Shown: positions 28,622 to 37,462 of the stretch, in pieces
Numbering within the stretch: the stretch's first letter is position 1
Layout of the letters: the number at the start of each line of letters is the position of its first letter
Assembly: GCA_016717145.1 (NCBI GenBank)
Contig: JADKGD010000017.1
Coordinates: 1 to 64,000, forward strand
From: Saprospiraceae bacterium
GTDB lineage: Bacteria; Bacteroidota; Bacteroidia; Chitinophagales; Saprospiraceae
Direction: 5' to 3'
DNA length: 64,000 nucleotides
Made by a program: the position numbers and the translations under genes
The notes under the pieces: model-generated
Told to the model about the DNA's origin: nothing
What the model saw: only the letters and a program-made list of their open reading frames with translations
Database searches by the model: none

Positions 28622-30538
28622 ATGAAACAAAAGGTAAATCAAAAAAAAATAATTCAGGAAAAAGTTATTGAGAATAACGTTCAGAAAGTAAAGTCACCCT
28701 TGACTTTTTTTGGTTTGGACATCGTTTGTTTGAGCTTACTATTTGTCTTGGTGGTGACAACTTTTTTTATTTATAAATCGGCATTCAATAATCAGTTTGT
28801 AAATTGGGACGATCAGGTATATGTAGAAGAGCAGCCTCTGGTGCTTAAGAAAAATTACACGTCTTTATGGACAACTCCGATATCCCTTAATTACCACCCA
28901 TTAACCATGATGTCACTTGCCTTACAAGTGCCTAAGGACATTAAAAAATTGACACCAAAGCCGTTTATACAACTCAATGTATGGCTGCACATTTTTAATA
29001 GCCTGTTGGTATTTTTTCTTATTTGGGTGATAAATGAAAGGAAATGGGTTATAGCTCTTATTACTGCATCAATTTTTGCTTTGCATCCGACGCATGTTGA
29101 GTCAGTAGTCTGGGTTTCCGAGCGCAAAGACGTGTTGTATACATTTTTTTTTCTGTTGTCATCAGTCACTTACTGGAAATACCTGAATACCAACAAAAAA
29201 AGATGGTTGGGATTTGCCTTTTTGTTTTTTCTTTTTAGTGTCTTATCAAAAGCTGTAGCCGTTGTTCTTCCGTTAGTATTTATTTTAATGGACTATTGGC
29301 GCGGAAGGAAACTAGGACAACCGATTGTTTTTTTTGAAAAAATACCTTTTTTTATGGTGTCCTTGTTTATTGGAATGATGGCGGTAAGTGTACAAAGTGG
29401 AGGAGATTTTGGTGGCCTGCTGACTTTATATGGGGAAAAAACCAAGGCTCTGGCTGATCCAAAAATTTTTAGTATTTGGCAAAAAATTCAATTTGCTGCC
29501 TATGGATTTATCGAATATATCATTACATTTTTTTACCCTTTAAGGATACATGCTTTTTATCCTTACCCGACTGAAAATACACTTAAAGGTTTATCAGGAC
29601 TGCTATATCCAATATCATTTGTTGGTATATTAGGTTTAACAATTTGGTCATCAATTAAAACAAGAATCTTTGCATTCGGCATAGGCTTTTATTTTATAAC
29701 GGTAGCACTCGTACTACAGTTTATGTCTGTAGGTTTGGCTATAATGGCTGATAGATATACCTATGTCCCGTATATTGGGCTTTCATTTATGTTGATTTAT
29801 ATTGGTGAAAAATGGGTAAGTAGTCGTATGCCCACTTTTAAGTATGCATCTATAGGTATCGTTCTGTTATTTCTTGTTTTTCTGACAAATAAAACTAAGT
29901 CACAGCTTGAAGTATGGCAAGATAGTGAAGCACTCTGGACTCAGGTATTGGAATTCAATCCAACAGAAGATCTTGCATTAGCTAATCGTGGTAATCATCG
30001 GGGTAAAACCGGCAATATTGATGGTGCAATGCTGGATTTTGAAAAAGCAATTTCAGACGGATGTTTACGTGCCGATGTGTATGAAGGTTTAGGCAACAGT
30101 TATGGAACCATAAGCGAAAAACAAGGAGATAAAAAAGAATCGTATGTGGCAAAAGCTATTGCCATGTACAAAAAAGCCTTAGAACTGGAACCTGGCAGGG
30201 GAAATGTACATTTTAATCTTGGAATCGCCCAGTTGCAAACAAATCCTGCCGCCTCAGTTATTGCCTTTACCGAAGCATTAAGACTCATGCCATATAAAGA
30301 AGCTGATATCCTTCCGGTTTTAGGACTTAGTCAACTCAACTCGGGTAATTATGCAGATGCAATAAAAACACTTTCTAAAGCTATTGATTCAGGTATTAAA
30401 ACCGACGCAATATTTTATTACAGGGGATTGGCTAATCTGGGAATGGGCAATAAAAAAGATGCAACACTTGATTTTAACCAGGCACTCACCCTCAATCCAA
30501 ACAATGAGGATGTTAAATCCAGATTGTCGCAGTTATAA
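28622..30538 (+). CDS. TMTC-like GT-C membrane protein with TPR repeats (paralogue 1)
   Basis: 638 residues. A cytoplasmic N-terminus, then about 10-11 membrane helices. The first loop motif is NWDDQVYVEEQPLVL (the acidic pair typical of GT-C enzymes), and the TMTC/DUF1736-like motif is FALHPTHVESVVWVSERKDV. About four C-terminal TPR units follow (residues 450-638: AIAMYKKALELEPGRGNVHF, ALTLNPNNED). TMTC and related GT-C proteins transfer sugars from lipid carriers to exported proteins. That activity here is inference. A second paralogue lies at 55396. Confidence 0.8.
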   Translation: MKQKVNQKKIIQEKVIENNVQKVKSPLTFFGLDIVCLSLLFVLVVTTFFIYKSAFNNQFVNWDDQVYVEEQPLVLKKNYTSLWTTPISLNYHPLTMMSLALQVPKDIKKLTPKPFIQLNVWLHIFNSLLVFFLIWVINERKWVIALITASIFALHPTHVESVVWVSERKDVLYTFFFLLSSVTYWKYLNTNKKRWLGFAFLFFLFSVLSKAVAVVLPLVFILMDYWRGRKLGQPIVFFEKIPFFMVSLFIGMMAVSVQSGGDFGGLLTLYGEKTKALADPKIFSIWQKIQFAAYGFIEYIITFFYPLRIHAFYPYPTENTLKGLSGLLYPISFVGILGLTIWSSIKTRIFAFGIGFYFITVALVLQFMSVGLAIMADRYTYVPYIGLSFMLIYIGEKWVSSRMPTFKYASIGIVLLFLVFLTNKTKSQLEVWQDSEALWTQVLEFNPTEDLALANRGNHRGKTGNIDGAMLDFEKAISDGCLRADVYEGLGNSYGTISEKQGDKKESYVAKAIAMYKKALELEPGRGNVHFNLGIAQLQTNPAASVIAFTEALRLMPYKEADILPVLGLSQLNSGNYADAIKTLSKAIDSGIKTDAIFYYRGLANLGMGNKKDATLDFNQALTLNPNNEDVKSRLSQL

Positions 30539-30801
30539 ACAAACGATAATGTATGGTCAAGGTATCAATTTTTTAATATATTAATAAGTACAAAAACATA
30601 AAAAAGTACTTATCATTTCAGGAACAGAGTGCAAAGTTGTAAACATGTTCTGAATTTGGTGTAGTTTGGCTTTGCATTTTAGACAATTTGAGGATTTTAA
30701 ATAAAAACTTTGCACACCCGAACAATTAACAAAATTTGATAAACGTCTGTCAGAAATTGTAGCTATGAATACAAAAAACATAGTAAACCTAGCCAATATA
30801 A

Positions 30802-31476
30802 ATGAAGCCAGTAATCATATTTTTTCTATTTCATATTCAAACAGTCTTTTGTCAAAAAAGTATAAACTTTTCTTTGGTTCCCATTTGGCAAGGAGAGGCT
30901 TTTGTTTTGGACTCCATATATGAATTACCATCAAATCAACATGTTTCCATAGAGGTTTTAAAGTTTTATATTTCAGGACTTATTTTCTTGTATGATGATG
31001 AAATAGTTTTTAGAGAAGATTACAGTTACCACCTAATGGATGCGGCTATTCCGGAGTCGTTTAAGTTTAATTTATTGATTGAGGAGACCAAAAAAATCAA
31101 TAAAATAAGGTTTCAACTGGGAATAGACAGTATCACAAATATATCCGGTGCCATGGGCGGTGATCTGGACCCAACTAAAGGCATGTACTGGACATGGCAA
31201 AGTGGCTATATTAATGTTAAGTTAGAGGGCAAAAGCAGCCTTTGTGCAAGCAGAAATAATGCTTTTATTTTTCATCTTGGAGGTTATTTAAAACCTTTTG
31301 ACGAATGTAAAACGATTGAGTTGCCCATTGTAATCCATAATAATACGATAGTAGTTAATTTTGATGTATATTCAACAATAACATCAATCGATTTGGCCCA
31401 ACAAAATCACATTATGTCTCCATCTGCCGATGCAAAGCGATTGCTGGGAATTGTAGCTCAAAATATTAAATTATAA
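30802..31476 (+). CDS. MbnP-like secreted protein
   Basis: 224 residues with signal peptide MKPVIIFFLFHIQTVFCQ. The body shows the MbnP pattern: an early strand with SINFSLVPIWQGE, the LKFYISGLIFL block, QLGIDSITNISGAMGGDLDP, and GMYWTWQSGYINVKLEG followed by FIFHLGGY. The next gene, 8 bases on, encodes a di-haem protein of the MbnH type. In studied systems MbnH oxidises a Trp of MbnP to kynurenine for copper binding, and Trp residues are present in the WTW motif. No methanobactin genes are seen, so a general copper role is possible. Confidence 0.8.
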   Translation: MKPVIIFFLFHIQTVFCQKSINFSLVPIWQGEAFVLDSIYELPSNQHVSIEVLKFYISGLIFLYDDEIVFREDYSYHLMDAAIPESFKFNLLIEETKKINKIRFQLGIDSITNISGAMGGDLDPTKGMYWTWQSGYINVKLEGKSSLCASRNNAFIFHLGGYLKPFDECKTIELPIVIHNNTIVVNFDVYSTITSIDLAQQNHIMSPSADAKRLLGIVAQNIKL

Positions 31477-31483
31477 ACAAATC

Positions 31484-32491
31484 ATGAGGTATTTTATGTT
31501 TTGTTTTCATTCTGATCTTTTTCTGCTACTCCAGATTTCTGATCTCTTTTATATTCCGGACCAATGGCCAAAACCAACATACGACTTTAATAAAAATTCC
31601 CTTACAGAAGCAAAAATATATCTTGGCAGAGTACTTTTTTACGACCCTATTTTATCAGCTGATGGGACCATTTCATGTGCAAGCTGCCATTCGCCTTATT
31701 CAGCTTTTGCGCATACGGATCATGATCTCAGTCACGGCATACAAGATAGTATAGGTAACAGAAATGCTCCGGCGCTTATGAATCTGGCGTGGCAGCCTGT
31801 TTTTATGTGGGATGGGTCAGTAAACCATTTGGATGTCCAGGCGCTTGCACCCTTATCACACCCGGACGAAATGGCTAGCTCCATAGATTCAGTAGTACAT
31901 AGACTAAAGGAAAAACTTTTATATCAGAAACTGTTTTTGGAAGCATTTGGGGATTCTAACATTACAGGAGAAAACACTTTAAAAGCAATGTCACAATTTA
32001 TGTTGACACTTATCAGTGCTGAAGCAAAATATGACAGGGTTATGAGACAAAAGGATACATTTACAGTTATGGAAGCAAATGGATATCGACTCTTTAAGAT
32101 TCATTGTGGCTCATGCCATAAGGAACCATTGTTTACTACCCATGAATTTGCAAATAATGGTTTACCTATTGATAGCCTGCTTCAGGATTTTGGAAGATCA
32201 AAAGTAACATTGGATAAAAAAGATGAACTCAAGTTTAAAATTCCTACACTGCGCAATATAGAGTATACTTACCCTTACATGCATGATGGAAGATTTAAAA
32301 AACTTTCTAATGTACTTAATCACTATGCAAAAGGAATAAAAGATTCACCCACACTGGCTAAGGAACTTCAGCAACCTATTTTATTGACTTCCAATGAAAA
32401 AGTTGATATTACAGCATTTCTGCTAACATTATCAGATAAGAATTTTGTTTTCAATAAAAAATATCAATATCCAAAGGAAATACAAGAATAA
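31484..32491 (+). CDS. MbnH/CcpA-type di-haem cytochrome c peroxidase-like protein
   Basis: 335 residues. Two haem c sites: CASCH (in GTISCASCHSPYSAF) and CGSCH (in KIHCGSCHKEPLF). The block RNAPALMNLAWQPVFMWDG and the C-terminal TLRNIEYTYPYMHDGRFKKL are characteristic of the bacterial di-haem peroxidase/MauG superfamily. The N-terminus has a short hydrophobic stretch (LFLLLQISDLFY) that may be a weak signal peptide. It is likely the oxidising partner of the MbnP-like protein immediately upstream. Confidence 0.88.
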   Translation: MRYFMFCFHSDLFLLLQISDLFYIPDQWPKPTYDFNKNSLTEAKIYLGRVLFYDPILSADGTISCASCHSPYSAFAHTDHDLSHGIQDSIGNRNAPALMNLAWQPVFMWDGSVNHLDVQALAPLSHPDEMASSIDSVVHRLKEKLLYQKLFLEAFGDSNITGENTLKAMSQFMLTLISAEAKYDRVMRQKDTFTVMEANGYRLFKIHCGSCHKEPLFTTHEFANNGLPIDSLLQDFGRSKVTLDKKDELKFKIPTLRNIEYTYPYMHDGRFKKLSNVLNHYAKGIKDSPTLAKELQQPILLTSNEKVDITAFLLTLSDKNFVFNKKYQYPKEIQE

Positions 32492-32637
32492 CGACGAAAT
32501 ACAATTGTTAAATCGTCTAAACACAAACCACGCTTAATTCAATTTTATGTATTTTATACAAGTTAATAATCAAGGCATCAGAAAAATCATTTTACTATAA
32601 TTAATCATTTATAATTTTAATAAATCATCTTTTTTTT

Positions 32638-33986
32638 ATGAAACATATTTTAACCATAATGCTATTTATGTCTGTCCTGAACATGTTGCAGGCGCAGACC
32701 AATCCAGCCATCACCAGCTGGTTACAAAACAATACAGTGATGGGCCGTCATTATGTCAAAGGCAATTCTACACCGATCCAGGACAATGTATTGGCAAATG
32801 TGCAGAAAGTTCAATATTCAAATGATTGGTCTTACATCAATACCAGAGGTATCCCGGCATATATCACCGGGCCATTTCTGGACGGGAATCCTTCGATCGC
32901 TACTGACAGAAATGCCATTTTAGGTTTCCGGTTTTGCCAATAAAAAGCAACGCTGCAGCTACACCGACTACAGGCGGCAATATAGGTATCTTTATAAATG
33001 GTGTTGCATTATTTGACTACCGCGATGGTGTCTCATGGAGCACGGCTTCCAATTCACTTAAGGGAGGCCCATTAGGTGGTATGGGTGATAATGTATGGAA
33101 TAGGGATGCAGTAGTCGCCGAGCGCAATGGCTTTGATTGTGCTAAAGCACATCCAGCTATGGGCAATTACCACCATCACCAGAATCCAAGTGCTTTTGGC
33201 CTTGATAAAGCCGTCATATCCAATGTCTGTGACTTATATCCATCTGATGGTCTTTATGTGATTGACTCAACAGCACACGCTCCTTTGCTTGGTTTTGCTT
33301 ATGATGGTTTTCCTATTTATGGCGCATATGGGTATAAAAATGTTGATGGCAGCGGAGGTATTACCAGAATGAAATCATCGTATACTTACAGAAATATTAC
33401 GATGCGAAATACGCTACCTTCAGGTGCATCTTCAAAATCAGGACCGGACGTAAGCACCACTTATCCAATAGGCTATTTTAAAGAAGACTATCAGTTTAAT
33501 GTTGGCTCTTCGGCTGATTATCTTGACGAACATAATGGTCGTTTTTGTGTGACACCGGAGTATCCCAACGGAACATACTGTTATTTTACAACAGTAGATG
33601 AAAATTGGAATTCTGCATATCCTTATGTGGTAGGACCTGCTTTTTATGGAGTTAAGTCAGCAAGTAAAGTAAACACCATTTCGGAATCCGTAACAACTTA
33701 TATCTCCACACCCAGCGGTACTTATTATGATAAGGAAATGAAAGTCAGTGTTTTTCCAAGCCCTGCTAAAGATTTTGTAGCCATTCAACTGGGTGATATT
33801 GTCAGAAATGATCAGGAGATTACGCTGATGGATATCAACGGTCATATTATTACCAAGACCACGATACATCAGGGTAGCACCATAGCATATTTTGATCTGA
33901 CTACGATCTATGCCGGCACCTATATTATTACATTAGACCTGAACGGACAAATGATATCAAAAAAGATATTGGTTGAAAAAGATTGA
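32638..33986 (+). CDS. YHYH-domain secreted protein with T9SS sorting domain (one frameshift)
   Basis: Frames 32638-32943 and 32934-33986 form one gene. A T-run of four instead of five near 32931-32936 breaks GFRF-LPIKSNAAATP. Signal peptide MKHILTIMLFMSVLNMLQAQ. The YHYH domain shows DGVSWSTASNSLKGG, HPAMGNYHHHQNPSAFGLD and LLGFAYDGFPIYGAYGYKN. The sorting domain near the end begins VSVFPSPAKDFVAIQLG. It is predicted to be surface-exposed. YHYH proteins are of unknown biochemical function. It follows the MbnP/MbnH pair by about 150 bases on the same strand. Confidence 0.8.
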
Positions 33987-33997
33987 GGATAGATCAT

Positions 33998-35560
33998 TTA
34001 TTTTTCAATTCTTTTCAGGTCTAAATCATGGAAATCAAAACTAAAGTCAATATTTGGTGAAATGCCTTTCATTTTAATGGATTGTGCTTTACCTGTTTCG
34101 TCTAGTGAAAACATGGCAAAGGCATCACAATTCATAGCTTGATATTCCCATTTTATTGCAAAAGTATTGGCATTGTAAAAAGCCATCGGACCGTTTAATT
34201 TTGGAGAGCGAAAAGATTTGAACCATAATTGTTTGTCCTTTTCAAACACTTCTATTTTGCCAAACCAGTTGTCCTGATATATTCCGATGTAGTCTTCGTT
34301 TTTTACTTTTACGGCTTTTACAGATTCCACTTTTTCCCATACTTTTTTGGTTACATCATCACCCGTGTTTTTTTGTTCCATCTGTCGGGCGACGATTTTA
34401 TCTGTCCAGTTAAAATCGTCAAGTCCTAAATAACTATCCGAAATCGTGTTGGTAACTGCTGAAAATAAGCCGCTTCCGCCAATTTCGGTATTGGTTAATA
34501 TAACAATACCCAGATTCAAATCCGGATACATAGTTACTTTGGACAACATGCCCGGTAATCCGCCGGTGTGTGATACTTTTAGATTTCCTTTTACATCAGT
34601 CAAACCCCATCCTAATCCATAGCCGTTAAAATGGGAATTATATCTAGGGTTGGGATTTGTTTCTTCAACAGTGTGTATTTTCCACATTTCGTTATGATTT
34701 TTAAGGGAGAATAGAGCTGTTTTTAAATTAGGTCCATACATACCTTTGTTTAAACGTGTTATCATCCATTTTGCCATATCCGCCACATTTGAGAAAATGC
34801 CACCGGCAGCACTACCTATGCCGATGTCATAGTAATCAATTGTCTTTATCGTTCCTGATTCTGCGGAATGTGGAAACGCAAGATTGTTTTTATCTTTCAA
34901 TAGACTTCCGACAAAAGTATGGTTCATTTCCAATGGCTCGATGATTCGTTTTTGTACAAACGATTCATAACTCAAGCCACTCACTCGGGCAATGACTTCG
35001 CCGGCTACAATGTAAAGTAAATTGTCGTAGTCAAATTTGGTTCGAAAAGCAGAAACCGGTTTGAAATACTGAAAGCTAGTCAAAATATCCTTGACGGTAA
35101 AGTTTGAACCATCCGGAAAAAACGTCAAATCACCGACACCCAATCCTAATCCACTGCGATGGGTTAATAAATCCTGGATGTTGAAATTTTCTGTTACATA
35201 ATCGTTGTACATTTTAAACTCGGGTAGATGATCTTTTACTTTATCAGTCCATAGTAATTTGCCTTCGTCTTCTAAGATCGCAAGTGCCGCTGTCGTAAAT
35301 GCTTTGCTGTTTGATGCAATCTGAAAATTAGTGTTTTCGTTGACTGCTTTATTAGATTCAATGGATGCCACGCCATAGCCTTTTTGGTGAATTATCTTGC
35401 CATCTTTAACAACAGCTATCGATGCACCCGCAACTTTAAATTTTATTAAAGCATCATCCATTAAAGCATCAATTTGTTGGGATGATACTTGTGCAAAACT
35501 TGAGGAACATAAAAAAAGGAATAAAAAGAGTGGGAATAAAAAAAATGATACTTTATTCAT
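33998..35560 (-). CDS. Secreted class C beta-lactamase-like serine hydrolase
   Basis: 520 residues from the ATG at 35560; the longer frame to 35608 is less likely. Signal peptide MNKVSFFLFPLFLFLFLCSSSFAQ. Serine hydrolase motifs: SNSK (S83-K86), the YDN motif in KFDYDNLLYIVAGE, and HTGGLPG. The C-terminal domain (about 400-520) is a beta-barrel of the type found in Bacteroidota esterase/D-aminopeptidase-like proteins. It is probably a periplasmic or surface peptidase or esterase rather than a resistance enzyme. Confidence 0.88.
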   Translation of the reverse strand: MNKVSFFLFPLFLFLFLCSSSFAQVSSQQIDALMDDALIKFKVAGASIAVVKDGKIIHQKGYGVASIESNKAVNENTNFQIASNSKAFTTAALAILEDEGKLLWTDKVKDHLPEFKMYNDYVTENFNIQDLLTHRSGLGLGVGDLTFFPDGSNFTVKDILTSFQYFKPVSAFRTKFDYDNLLYIVAGEVIARVSGLSYESFVQKRIIEPLEMNHTFVGSLLKDKNNLAFPHSAESGTIKTIDYYDIGIGSAAGGIFSNVADMAKWMITRLNKGMYGPNLKTALFSLKNHNEMWKIHTVEETNPNPRYNSHFNGYGLGWGLTDVKGNLKVSHTGGLPGMLSKVTMYPDLNLGIVILTNTEIGGSGLFSAVTNTISDSYLGLDDFNWTDKIVARQMEQKNTGDDVTKKVWEKVESVKAVKVKNEDYIGIYQDNWFGKIEVFEKDKQLWFKSFRSPKLNGPMAFYNANTFAIKWEYQAMNCDAFAMFSLDETGKAQSIKMKGISPNIDFSFDFHDLDLKRIEK

Positions 35561-35917
35561 TTGGAGGAGTGATTTATTTATTTTTAAATATGGTGATTTC
35601 CAATCCAAAAGTATACAAAGATTGTGGTATGATGTACCATAATTAATGGCCCATTTTTTTTGACATCAAAGTTTCTATATAAATAGGGTGCTTTGATACA
35701 GACATCAATATTGACTACTGCTACTTTGTCAACTTCATAAAATTCACTTCAAAATACCCTTTATCTAGATGTAAGCTTCCAACAAATAAATGATTTTTAA
35801 TAAAAGAAACGAGTTATATTTGAAAAACTGGCTCACAAATGTTGGGTTAACCCAACATTTACATAATAATTGGACACTTAGGTAAGTTTTAACAGTACAA
35901 CAACAATTCATGTATTC
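35561..35917. other. Intergenic region with a long palindrome and a possible gene remnant
   Basis: No full gene. It holds the perfect 24-base palindrome at 35837-35860 and, on the minus strand at about 35726-35815, a short frame ending GYFEVNFMKLTK that resembles a protein C-terminus. I see no start or Shine-Dalgarno sequence for it. Confidence 0.4.
35837..35860. repeat. Perfect 24-bp palindrome (REP-like)
   Basis: Each arm is AAATGTTGGGTT and its exact complement follows with no loop. The core GGGTTAACCC and the flanking CACAAATG resemble the palindrome at 52320-52337. It sits between minus-strand genes, about 58 bases past the nearest stop. Confidence 0.7.
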
Positions 35918-37402
35918 CTATCTAAGGATCAATTTTTCAGTATAAAAGGTTTTGTTATTGACAAAAATCTGCACTAAATACAAACCGCTGGTAGCATTTG
36001 GTATCTCTACCATGGTGGTTTTTTGATATATATTTTGAGTATGAATCTGCTGCCCATAGATATTGTACACCGCACAAACTACATCATCACCATCACTATA
36101 TTTTGCTACATCTACATTGAACAAACCAATTGCTGTAGGATTTGGATAAATAGATATTTTTTTGTTATTATGTGCTGATATTTCATCTTCCGCACCGCTT
36201 GAAAGGTCTATAATCCTGACCGTAGGACAATTGGTACTACCACCATCCATACAGCCACGATGATCGGTACGGATGATGAGGGGATCCCACTTATTGTTGT
36301 TAGTTACAAAACCTACAGCCATGAGGTCGCCATTGTCGAGCTCTATGACGTCCCACAGATTGCCCCCTTTATCCTCTCCGTCGGGAGCGATCTCTACGTA
36401 GGCATGCTCCCAGAGCAGGTTGCCATTGATATCAAGACGCATCATATACGGTGATCCTTCGATTCGGGGCACTGTTGCCTTAGTAGTGTACTCTCCGGTA
36501 CATATGATGTCTCCGTTTCTGAGTTGTTTGACACTGCGTAGTTTTCGTACCCATGACTGTATAAACGGGTAGCTATACATCCACGAATTTTGTTTTGTGA
36601 TGGTATCGAGACAGCGCAGGGCATTTAATCCTGTAGGCCATCCGGGTCTAAAATCTACGAAGGCTACACGGCCATCTCTTAGTACTGTGCCATATGGGTA
36701 GGAAGTGTTAACCCCCAAAGTATCTGATGTGTAAGACCATACTTGATTGAAGCCTGCATCGTATTTTATTATACGTCGTACTTGGTTAGGCCAAAATTCA
36801 TTGACTTGATAGTAGAAACAAGTAAGTAAACTATCTGGACCTATAAAATTATCCCAAACTGTAGAAATTTCTAATGTTGTATCTATAAGGATAGTATCTA
36901 ATTGCATCAATGAGTCTATCGAAATGATTATTCCTTTACTTTTTTCATCGGTGAATCCTTGACCAGTTATAATAAATTTATCTTTAAATCTACTCAGATC
37001 AAGAATTAAACTTCTATTTATTTTTTTTCTAGGATCAGAATATAGATAACTTTTTTGTAAAACACCATCCAATGATATTTTATGCAATATTGTTATACCA
37101 TCACCTGGAGAATAATTACCAGCTACATACAATGTATCATTATAGATAGAGCTAGAATGTGGTGCAACATCAGTATTTGGCAATTCCAAAGACCATTTTA
37201 TATTACCCAACAAATCCAATTCGCTAACGGTGCCACATTCTCTAAACTGACAAATATTTGAAGTTATAGTAAAAATGCTTTGATAAAAATATATACTTTG
37301 ATAATAAACTGAATTAGTTTCAACTTTGTTAACTTTATAGAAATAATCCTGACTAATTATCTGTAATTGAATAAATACTAAAAAACACATTATCAATTTC
37401 AT
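35918..37402 (-). CDS. Secreted T9SS protein of unknown function (probable beta-propeller)
   Basis: 494 residues with signal peptide MKLIMCFLVFIQLQIISQ. The body has repeated strands of the form DGNLLWEHAYVEIA and LDNGDLMAVGFVTNN, GDIICTGEYTT and DGRVAFVDF, a pattern of propeller-like repeats. The sorting domain starts ISIYPNPTAIGLFNVDVAKY and ends TEKLILR. This cassette is almost the same as that of the next gene upstream. No enzyme motif is seen. Confidence 0.75.
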   Translation of the reverse strand: MKLIMCFLVFIQLQIISQDYFYKVNKVETNSVYYQSIYFYQSIFTITSNICQFRECGTVSELDLLGNIKWSLELPNTDVAPHSSSIYNDTLYVAGNYSPGDGITILHKISLDGVLQKSYLYSDPRKKINRSLILDLSRFKDKFIITGQGFTDEKSKGIIISIDSLMQLDTILIDTTLEISTVWDNFIGPDSLLTCFYYQVNEFWPNQVRRIIKYDAGFNQVWSYTSDTLGVNTSYPYGTVLRDGRVAFVDFRPGWPTGLNALRCLDTITKQNSWMYSYPFIQSWVRKLRSVKQLRNGDIICTGEYTTKATVPRIEGSPYMMRLDINGNLLWEHAYVEIAPDGEDKGGNLWDVIELDNGDLMAVGFVTNNNKWDPLIIRTDHRGCMDGGSTNCPTVRIIDLSSGAEDEISAHNNKKISIYPNPTAIGLFNVDVAKYSDGDDVVCAVYNIYGQQIHTQNIYQKTTMVEIPNATSGLYLVQIFVNNKTFYTEKLILR

Positions 37403-37417
37403 CTGTTAAATTTAATA

Positions 37418-37444
37418 AGAGAACATGAACGATTCATGTTCTCT
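37418..37444 (-). terminator. Perfect 12-bp hairpin after the M43 gene
   Basis: AGAGAACATGAA-CGA-TTCATGTTCTCT forms a 12-bp stem with a 3-base loop. On the minus strand it is followed by an A/T-rich stretch that is not a pure T-run. It separates the M43 gene (stop at 37463) from the next gene (start 37402). It is likely a terminator; an attenuator is possible. Confidence 0.65.
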
Positions 37445-37462
37445 CTTAATTTTATAATATTG

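Noticed and set aside
28595..28622. TTG start at 28595 for the TMTC-like protein
   Set aside because: It overlaps the predicted -7 box; the ATG at 28622 lies downstream of the predicted transcript start.
30593..30622. Inverted repeat ATAAGTAC...GTACTTAT as a terminator after the TMTC-like gene
   Set aside because: The stem is only 8 bp, A/T-rich, with a 14-base loop and no T-run; too weak to call.
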